Positions 5,816 to 10,248 of a stretch of DNA of 10,248 nt are shown piece by piece (position 1 is the stretch's first letter; each line of letters begins with the position of its first letter). Under the pieces are notes generated by a model, which did not search any database, was not told where the DNA came from, and saw only the letters and a program-made list of their open reading frames with translations. Position numbers and translations under genes: made by a program. Source of the DNA: Eimeria necatrix (Eukaryota; Apicomplexa; Conoidasida; Eucoccidiorida; Eimeriidae); NCBI RefSeq assembly GCF_000499385.1, contig NW_013654653.1, forward strand, positions 5,001-15,248, read 5' to 3'.

Positions 5816-5901
5816 GCCTCCTCCCCTTCTAGCGGCTTCGCGGGCGAGGGAGCTGTAGAGGCAGAACCTTCCGAGTCTGCTGCTGCTTCAGGGCCTCCAT
5901 C
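5635..5901 (-). CDS. Acidic Gln-rich linker exon (between the FABP-like and START parts)
   Basis: A phase-0 exon of 89 codons on minus. Acceptor: CTG run then CTGCGCAG|GAT at 5902/5901. Donor: TCCCGG|GTTCGC at 5635/5634. It reads DGGPEAAADSEGSAS, TAPSPAKPLEGEEA, then poly-Gln blocks broken by Glu, Thr, Lys and Asp with mixed CAG/CAA codons, then EEEQKPEQPLPAWHRFKSR. It is low complexity and acidic, the usual look of a disordered linker in Eimeria proteins. It joins in phase 0 both upstream (FABP-like exon ending 6245) and downstream (START exon starting 5238). A second frame gives a short ATG ORF ending at 5829, judged spurious. Confidence 0.6.
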
Positions 5902-5905
5902 CTGC

Positions 5906-5936
<31 letters not shown>

Positions 5937-6244
5937 GCACAAGACGAGCACGCATGCATGCACGCTGGCAGCAGCAGCTAGCCGCTCTGCGCAGACGCCC
6001 CAAAAGCCCCTCCAAACAACCATGCATGCATGCATGCATGCATGCATGCATGCGCAGCAAGAGAAACATAACTAATAGCCGCATGCATGCATGCATGCAT
6101 GCATGCATGCATGCATGCGCAGCAAAGGAAACACAGCTAAACAGCCACATGCATGCATGCATGTGGCTGTTTAGCTGCATGCATGCATGCATGCATGCAT
6201 GCGTGCATGCATGCATGCATGCATGCATGCATGCAGAGACGCAC
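5902..6244 (-). repeat. (GCAT)n arrays with a 44-bp palindrome; proposed intron
   Basis: GCATGCAT blocks at 5953-5965, 6021-6052, 6081-6118 and 6150-6233, plus a CAG tract at 5908-5935. In the fused-gene model this is a 343-bp intron (TGC|GTGCGT at 6245/6244; CTGCGCAG at the other end). If not spliced, the FABP frame would run through it as HACM repeats to TAG at 6139-6137. Confidence 0.6.
6134..6177. repeat. 44-bp perfect palindrome
   Basis: CAGCTAAACAGCCACATGCATG (6134-6155) is followed directly by its exact complement. The arms extend well beyond the (GCAT)n core into unique sequence, so this is not a by-product of the simple repeat. Confidence 0.92.
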
Positions 6245-6363
6245 GCAGAGTCCCGGGGGGGGCCCGGAAATTCTTTTGAAGACGCGGACAGCAGAGACTT
6301 CTCCAGGAAGACCTTCTTTGCGCAAAGTCACGCGGTACCACAGCGCGTCAGTCTCCATGCCCT

Positions 6364-6404
<41 letters not shown>

Positions 6405-6537
6405 GTTTATTTAGCTGCATGCATGCATGCATGCGTGCATGCATGCATGCGTTTCACTTGAGTCTGCTGAGCCCCAGGCTGCAGCAGAAGCGCCCCTGCG
6501 CGCGCGCTGCTGCCGCTGCTCCCCCCGCCGCCGCCGC

Positions 6538-6608
<71 letters not shown>

Positions 6609-7192
6609 ATGATTACGTGTCCGTCGGGTTTGATCTCGCGAGTCTCGAAAAGAGTGGCTTTTTGTGCTGCATTTCTTTGAATTGTCTTCAAAAGATTTCC
6701 TTCCAGTTTGCTGCTGCTGCTCCAGGCCCCCACGTCTTCGTCTTCAGCCTCCACTGCAGCGCCGCCCAGGTTCAGCCGCACCGTCTGCGCAAACCCTAAA
6801 CCCTAAACCCTAAACCCTAAACCCTAAACCCTAAACCCTAAACGCTGGATTTCCGGCCCTAGACCCTCAGTCGGAGCCGCGAGTTCGCAGCTCGAAACCC
6901 CAAACCCTCGCCCAAACCCCAAACCCCAAGCCCCAAGCCCCAAACCCTAAACCCCAAACCCTAAACCCTAAACCCTAAACCCTCGTGCCTTGGAGACGCC
7001 GGCAGTGAGGGTGGTGGTGATGGCGAACTCGGGAACTCCGTGTTTGTCTTCGAGAGAATATTTAATTTTAGGGTTTAGGGTTTCCACAGCACTTCTTATA
7101 AACCACGGAACCCCCAGCTGCTCAGTAATGGGGGACATGCTGCTGCTGCGGCTGCGGTCGAAGGCCCACTCCCCCAGAAACCGGTGAATCAC
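6245..7192 (-). CDS. FABP/CRABP-like (cytosolic lipid-binding, calycin) domain
   Basis: Cytosolic FABPs are ten-stranded beta barrels of about 130 residues that carry fatty acids or retinoids. Exons (minus): 7192-6981, 6795 or 6784-6617 and 6361-6245. Landmarks: FLGEWAFDRSRS matches the family start 'F.G.W....S'; EQLGVPWFIRSAVETLNPKI matches the helix-turn-helix '..LGv....R......P'; FAITTTLTAG; VRLNLGGAAVEAEDED matches 'f.lGe.fee...D'; KLEGNLLKTIQRN; ATLFETREIKPDGH matches 'T.tRei.dg'; and GEVSAVRVFKRIS matches the terminal 'vv..RvYkR'. The last intron, CAC|GTAATC to CTGCTGCAG|GGC, is phase 0 and removes a long triplet tract. Exon 1 ends in phase 2 at CGAGG|GTTTAG; a 26-base mini-exon (6890-6865) would restore phase with AG|GG at 6795. 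Otherwise a different donor is needed. The recognised fold ends near 6265. No FABP gene from a coccidian was available to compare with. Confidence 0.8.
6362..6616 (-). repeat. FABP last intron: triplet tracts and (GCAT)n
   Basis: 255-bp proposed intron containing a GCC/CTG tract on plus (6528-6609), a (GCAT)n block at 6416-6451 and a CAG tract (6363-6402) that forms the CTG-CAG 3' end on the sense strand. If retained it would insert poly-Ser and poly-Gly between the last two barrel strands. Confidence 0.65.
6791..6843 (-). repeat. Telomere-like tract in the FABP intron
   Basis: Seven to eight AAACCCT units (plus), immediately upstream of FABP exon 3 (GGTTTGCGCAG ACG). Confidence 0.95.
6865..6890 (-). 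CDS. Possible 26-base FABP micro-exon
   Basis: Between two heptamer tracts, minus has TTTCGAG|CTGCG and GAGG|GTCTAG. Including it converts the phase-2 donor at 6981 to phase 1, as required by AG|GG at 6795, and adds about nine residues (CELAAPTEG). This is a phase argument only. Confidence 0.3.
6895..6980 (-). repeat. Degenerate telomere-like tract
   Basis: Mixed AAACCCT, AAACCCC and AAGCCCC units on plus. The four clean units at 6962-6983 abut FABP exon 1 and give its donor. Confidence 0.9.
7067..7083 (+). repeat. Two heptamer units inside coding sequence
   Basis: TTTTAGGGTTTAGGGTTTC on plus lies within FABP exon 1. On the sense strand two AAACCCT copies encode ETLNPK in a well-conserved part of the fold. 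Two units are short enough to miss the TAA that a third would add. Confidence 0.75.
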
Positions 7193-7198
7193 CTGCGC

Positions 7199-7254
7199 AA
7201 ACCCTAAACCCTAAACCCTAAACCCTAAACCCTAAACCCTAAACCCTAAACCCT
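7199..7254 (-). repeat. Telomere-like tract upstream of FABP exon 1
   Basis: Eight clean AAACCCT units (plus). The tract ends next to the acceptor TTTGCGCAG|GTGATT, the same TTTGCGCAG that precedes FABP exon 3. Confidence 0.95.
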
Positions 7255-7340
7255 CAGAGGAAGCGCGCGGCCCAGGCGCGGACACAGGAGGGCGTGGGGC
7301 GCGGAGAGCGCCGACAACGCGCACTTCGAGCAGATGCAAC
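7255..7340 (-). other. Unique island between heptamer tracts, possible exon
   Basis: Minus frame from TAG|GGT is open (LLHLLEVRVVGALRAPRPP and on) and ends GAG G|GTTTAG in phase 1, matching AG|GG before FABP exon 1. The composition is Arg/Pro-rich and not convincing. It may equally be intron. Confidence 0.3.
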
Positions 7341-7396
7341 AAACCCTAAACCCTAAACCCTAAACCCTAAACCCTAAACCCTAAACCCTAAACCCT
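7341..7396 (-). repeat. Telomere-like tract
   Basis: Eight AAACCCT units on plus. Confidence 0.95.
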
Positions 7397-7480
7397 CAGC
7401 ACATGATGCCACTGCATGCAAAGCACAGCTTTCAGGACTCGAAGCGTCAAAGCCGTCGCCGTCGCCGCAGCCCGCCCCCG
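7397..7480 (-). other. Unique island between heptamer tracts, possible exon
   Basis: Two minus frames are open across it: ALTLRVLKAVLCMQWHHVL (phase 0 ends) and GDGFDASSPESCALHAVASC (phase 1 ends). The first joins in phase to the 7255-7340 island; the second hits a stop there and would need to skip it. Unresolved. Confidence 0.3.
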
Positions 7481-7730
7481 AAACCCCAAACCCTAAACCC
7501 TAAACCCTAAACCCTAAACCCTAAACCCTAAACCCTAAACCCTAAACCCTTACCCTAAACCCTAAACCCTAAACCCTAAACCCTAAACCCTAAACCCTAA
7601 ACCCTAAACCCTAAATACAAACCCTAAACCCTAAACCCTAAACCCTAAACCCTAAACCCTAAACCCTAAACCCTAAACCCTAAACCTAAACCCTAAACCC
7701 TAAACCCTAAACCCTAAACCCTAAACCCTA
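7481..7730 (-). repeat. Longest telomere-like tract in the window
   Basis: About 250 bases, 34-35 AAACCCT units on plus, with isolated defects (CCCTTACCC near 7550, AAATACAAACC near 7615, a missing C near 7686). The defects and flanking unique sequence show that it is interstitial, not a chromosome end. Confidence 0.97.
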
Positions 7731-7736
7731 GAGCAC

Positions 7737-7899
7737 CTTGAAGCGGGGCAAACCGAGAACGCCAGCCCCAATTCAACAAAACCCGCTTGTCTAGGGTTTT
7801 GGGCAAGTTCTCCGTGGGAGGCGCCACAGCCCCCGCCAGCATCAAACCCCTGGGGCCTTCGCGCTTCAGCACTTCGTCAATGTACTGTTCCATCGCCAT
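7737..7899 (-). CDS. Probable 5' exon with start codon, upstream of FABP
   Basis: Minus frame MAMEQYIDEVLKREGPRG, then LMLAGAVAPPTENLPKTLDK, then a Trp/Arg-containing stretch. ATG is at 7899-7897 with a second in-frame ATG six bases on. Donor CTTCAAG|GTGCTC at 7737/7736 is phase 1, fitting AG|GG before FABP exon 1 (GFAQVIHRF). An earlier donor, CGG|GTTTTG at 7783/7782, is phase 0. The frame is also open upstream to GGCGCAG|GAC at 7906, so the exon may be internal rather than first. QYIDEVL...LAGAVAPP faintly resembles the helical lid of an FABP, but no second barrel follows. Product otherwise unrecognised. Confidence 0.5.
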
Positions 7900-7910
7900 G
7901 TCCTGCGCCC

Positions 7911-7990
7911 CAAACCGTAAACCCTAAACCCTAAACCCTAAACCCTAAACCCTAAACCCTAAACCCTAAACCCTAAACCCTAGACCCTAA
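7911..7990 (-). repeat. Telomere-like tract
   Basis: About eleven AAACCCT units (plus), with degenerate ends (AAACCGT, AGACCCTAAG). Confidence 0.95.
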
Positions 7991-8085
7991 GCTCCAGGCC
8001 CCAGGCTCGTCGCTTCTTCCCGCGCGCTGCTGCGGAAGCAGCAGCAGCAGCAGCCCCCACGAGGCTGCGCGCTGCCGCTGCTCCG
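7991..8085 (+). other. Unique island flanked by heptamers of opposite orientation
   Basis: GC-rich with one CAG tract (8035-8053). On plus a possible exon runs from GGCCCCAG| to CCGAG G|GTTTAG. Minus is also open. No call. Confidence 0.25.
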
Positions 8086-8121
8086 AGGGTTTAGGGTTTA
8101 GGGTTTAGGGTTTAGGGTTTG
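8086..8121 (+). repeat. Telomere-like tract, TTTAGGG on plus
   Basis: Five units, the only sizeable tract in the right half of the window with this orientation. Confidence 0.95.
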
Positions 8122-8491
8122 GGAACTCGCCAGGCGACGGGGACTGAGGGGTTCTGTTGCTGCTTCGAAACCCCCGAAGTGCTGCTGCACTTTCAAGACA
8201 GAAGCGTCGAGTGTCTCTACACCTCCCTGCAGCAGCGGCAAGTCCGAAAGCCCCCCTTCAATGGGCAGCAGCGGCGGCAGCAGCAGCTGCTGCAGCAGCT
8301 CCCAGAGCTGCCACTTGGGCTGCTGCTGCGCGGGCAGCTGCTGCAGCAGCTGCTGCTGCTGCTGCAGCTGCTGCAGCGGCGACAAACACCTCGACAGCAG
8401 CCGCAGCAGCCACGGCTGCCGCCGCTCCGCAGGCGGAGCAGCAACAACGCGAGGCAGCAGCGGCCCCTGGGTCTGTTCACAAACACCCAAC
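8122..8491. other. Coding-like segment, strand unresolved
   Basis: Open across its length on both strands. The plus frame from AACTCGCCAG|GCG reads FETPEVLLHFQDRSVECLYT and SLQQRQVRKPPFNG, then Gln/Leu-rich sequence; by hand count its third codon positions are about 75% G/C, close to the FABP exon's value of about 65%. The minus frame (GGVETLDASVLKVQQHFGGF) has about 51% by the same count. That favours plus, as does the TTTAGGG orientation at 8086. All other heptamer tracts nearby favour minus. Confidence 0.35.
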
Positions 8492-8540
8492 AAACCCTAA
8501 ACCCTAAACCCTAAACCCTAAACCCTAAACCCTAAACCCT
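8492..8540 (-). repeat. Telomere-like tract
   Basis: Seven AAACCCT units on plus. Confidence 0.95.
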
Positions 8541-8648
8541 CGGGAAGCCCCTGGGAGCGGGCCACTCAGGCCCGCAGCAGCTGCCGCTGTAGCAGCCACT
8601 GCCGCAGGGCCAACGCCGCTGCAACAGCAGCAACACCCATCCCAGGTA

Positions 8649-8716
<68 letters not shown>

Positions 8717-8824
8717 AAGCACCTGGAGGATGTCGAAATTGAATTCGAAGGCACTGACTTCTCTCTCAGCGATTTCGTGAACTGCCTGCAGCTGCAGACA
8801 AAGCAGCAAAATCACCCACAGCAC

Positions 8825-8857
<33 letters not shown>

Positions 8858-9474
8858 ACGCCTCTTCCTGCTGCTGCTGCTGCTGCTGCTGCGTACGCTG
8901 TCATCCTGGCTTCTGTCTCCGAAGGACTGCAGCAGCAGCAGCAGCAGCGAAAGAGCTGCGCCGAGAACTGCCACGAGAACAGCTGGGGAGAGCAGCGGCA
9001 GCAGCGGCTCGCGCAGCAGCAGCAGCCGCAGCTGCTCCAAGTGCAGCAGCTGCATTTGCTGCAGCAGCAGCAGCACGGAACGCCCAAACCCCACAAGGGC
9101 CCCCAAGCAGCAGCAAACTGCAACAGCTCCAATGTGGGGCAGCCAGCTTTCAAGACTTTGCGGCAGTTCTCCCAAGCAGCAGCTGCTGCTGCGGCGGGAC
9201 TGCAGCAGCAGCTGGCAGACCTCCCGCAGCCGCAGCGGCAGCTGCAGCAGCAGCAGCAGCAGGCACGGCAGCAGCACGCGGTGTGCTGCAGCAAGCGGCA
9301 GCAAACACAGCTCCAGGCAAAACGGGGCGAAGCAATACTCTAGACGCAAAGGCGGCAGCAAAGCTTCTGCTGCTGCTGTTGCTGCTTCTGCTGCTGCTGC
9401 TGCTGCTGCTGCCTCGGCTTCTGCTTCTGCAGCTGATGCACCCCCTTCTGCAGCGGTTTCCTCCGCGTTGCTGC

Positions 9475-9534
<60 letters not shown>

Positions 9535-9816
9535 GCGCTTTGGCTGCGCCCGCAGCTGCAGCAGCTGCTGCTCCTGCTGGCAGCGGCTGTGTCCGCATGT
9601 AGCGAGAAAGCCGCAGCAGCTCAGCAGCAAAAAGCAGCAGCAGCTGCAGCGCCAGCGCGAAGAAAGCTGAGAAGGGGCAAGAGGGTCCCGTTGCTGCTGC
9701 TGCTGCTGCTGCTGCAGCAGCAGCAAGCGCAACTAAAGCAGAACCCCCTAAAGTCGCCTGCAGCAAAAAGAGCTGCTGCGTCGAGGCGAAGTACGCGCCC
9801 GCTGTGCAAACAACAC
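8541..9816. other. Long triplet-rich coding-like region, strand unresolved (gene D)
   Basis: Both strands carry long open frames. For minus: flanking heptamers have AGGGTTT sense; the 5' end reads YFASTQQLFLLQATLGGSAL and SAFFALALQLLLLFAAELLR (membrane-like), followed by an Ala/Glu segment (NAEETAAEGGASAAEAEAEA); CTCCAG|GTGCTT at about 8724 is a good donor; and a short frame after GTTGCTGCTGTTGCAG reads ALALRQWLLQRQLLRA and stops at TGA (8566-8568). For plus: EDVEIEFEGTDFSLSDFVNC at about 8723-8782 and a Gln-rich stretch with RKSCAENCHENSWGEQ look protein-like, with CAG codons as poly-Gln. No known domain was recognised on either strand. Triplet tracts: 8650-8716, 8826-8892, 8927-8948, 9366-9413, 9471-9533, 9693-9724. 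Confidence 0.45.
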
Positions 9817-9879
9817 AAACCCTAAACCCTAAACCCTAAACCCTAAACCCGAAACCCTAAACCCTAAACCCTAAACCCT
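9817..9879 (-). repeat. Telomere-like tract
   Basis: About nine AAACCCT units on plus, one with a C-to-G change (CCCGAAACCC). Confidence 0.95.
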
Positions 9880-9972
9880 GAAGTTAGAACCAAAGCAAAA
9901 GCCCATCACCCCAAGCTTGAAACGCGCAGTGCCGCAGCTCCCCAGGCAAGGGCCAAACCTCAGCCCCACCCC
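9880..9972 (-). other. Unique island between heptamer tracts
   Basis: Minus has one frame open throughout (ending GVMGFCFGSNF) and one ending in TAA just before the next tract. Too short to assign; exon or intron. Confidence 0.25.
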
Positions 9973-10023
9973 CAAACCCCAAACCCTAAACCCTAAACCC
10001 TAAACCCTAAACCCTAAACCCTA
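9973..10023 (-). repeat. Telomere-like tract
   Basis: Seven AAACCCT units on plus, the first one AAACCCC. Confidence 0.95.
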
Positions 10024-10158
10024 CAAGAGGGGGACTCGCAAGAAGCTGACAGGAGGTCCGACTCGCGCAAAGAAGCTGAAGCTTCTGTAACAGCAACAGA
10101 AAGTGTTCTGAGGGACTTCCAGATTCCCAGGGGCTGCGCAGCAAGCCGCAGCAGCAGC

Positions 10159-10191
<33 letters not shown>

Positions 10192-10248
10192 TCCGCGGCG
10201 CTGCGGCAGTCCCGCAGCCGCTGCACTGCCTGCCCCGCCAGGCCCCAC
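10024..10248 (-). CDS. Partial exon at right edge, unrecognised protein
   Basis: On minus the best frame reads GQAVQRLRDCRSAAE, a CTG-tract Leu run, then LRTLSVAVTEASASLRESDL and SASCESPSC up to GTAGG|GTTTAG. The Leu run (plus CAG, 10150-10191) ends in CTTGCTGCGCAG, and a second strong acceptor, TTTCTGTTGCTGTTACAG, lies just inside. The exon may therefore begin at either, with the Leu run intronic. The sequence is hydrophilic, Ser/Glu-rich and plausible as coding. It extends past the window edge. Confidence 0.4.

Noticed and set aside
4948..6228. A single 426-codon minus ORF spanning HACM repeats, poly-Gln, an AT-rich stretch, poly-Ser, poly-Cys and START sequence
   Set aside because: It crosses an AT-rich block with intron-like composition and several good splice sites, and its start is pure (GCAT)n. 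Parts of it are real exons, but not the whole as one exon.
7481..7730. True chromosome end
   Set aside because: The longest heptamer tract is flanked on both sides by unique, coding-like sequence and contains internal defects, so it is interstitial.
7737..7899. A second, N-terminal FABP domain
   Set aside because: QYIDEVL...LAGAVAPP only loosely resembles the helical lid and no barrel strands follow before the recognised FABP exon.
1..10248. tRNA, rRNA or other structured RNA genes; transposase or reverse transcriptase fragments
   Set aside because: No tRNA boxes, rRNA-like stretches or transposon enzyme motifs were seen on either strand by reading. A tRNAscan or Rfam search was not possible here.

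Overview
The window looks like nuclear DNA of a coccidian parasite, most probably Eimeria. It is saturated with two repeats known to characterise Eimeria repeat-rich chromosome segments: the telomere-type heptamer AAACCCT/AGGGTTT, in about sixteen interstitial tracts, and CAG/CTG triplets, in more than twenty tracts. TGCATGCA arrays and AT-rich blocks add to this. No tRNA, rRNA, CRISPR array or transposase was seen. All gene models below are hand-made spliced models. They were judged by splice-site consensus, continuity of reading phase and remembered family consensus; no database search was run.

Layout: (1) 1-1240, minus strand: exons of an unrecognised gene that runs off the left edge. (2) 1272-2416: heptamers in both orientations, AT-rich blocks, and a small plus-strand three-exon gene model of 71 residues with matching phases. 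(3) 2480-3620: TGCATGCA arrays, palindromes, a recurring GTGTAYGTACAC-type element and an A/T decamer array. (4) 3627-5238, minus: a START lipid-transfer domain in four exons, ending in TAA. (5) 5635-5901, minus: an acidic, Gln-rich linker exon. (6) 6245-7192, minus: a cytosolic fatty-acid-binding-protein-like (FABP, calycin) domain, with a likely 5' exon at 7737-7899. (7) 8000-10248: Ala/Gln/Ser/Leu-rich sequence cut up by heptamer tracts. It holds parts of at least one more gene, probably on the minus strand, that I cannot resolve.

The main result is that regions 4-6 can be joined in phase into one minus-strand gene encoding FABP fold, Gln-rich linker and START fold: two unrelated lipid-binding domains in one polypeptide of roughly 480-540 residues. 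A two-gene reading is not excluded. The second result concerns repeats and splicing. AGGGTTT tracts carry both GT and AG on one strand and a stop in all frames every 21 bases, so they behave as ready-made introns. CTG-sense triplet tracts repeatedly sit just before 3' splice sites, while CAG-sense tracts are the ones that fall in likely exons. Many of the long homopolymer ORFs are therefore probably introns.
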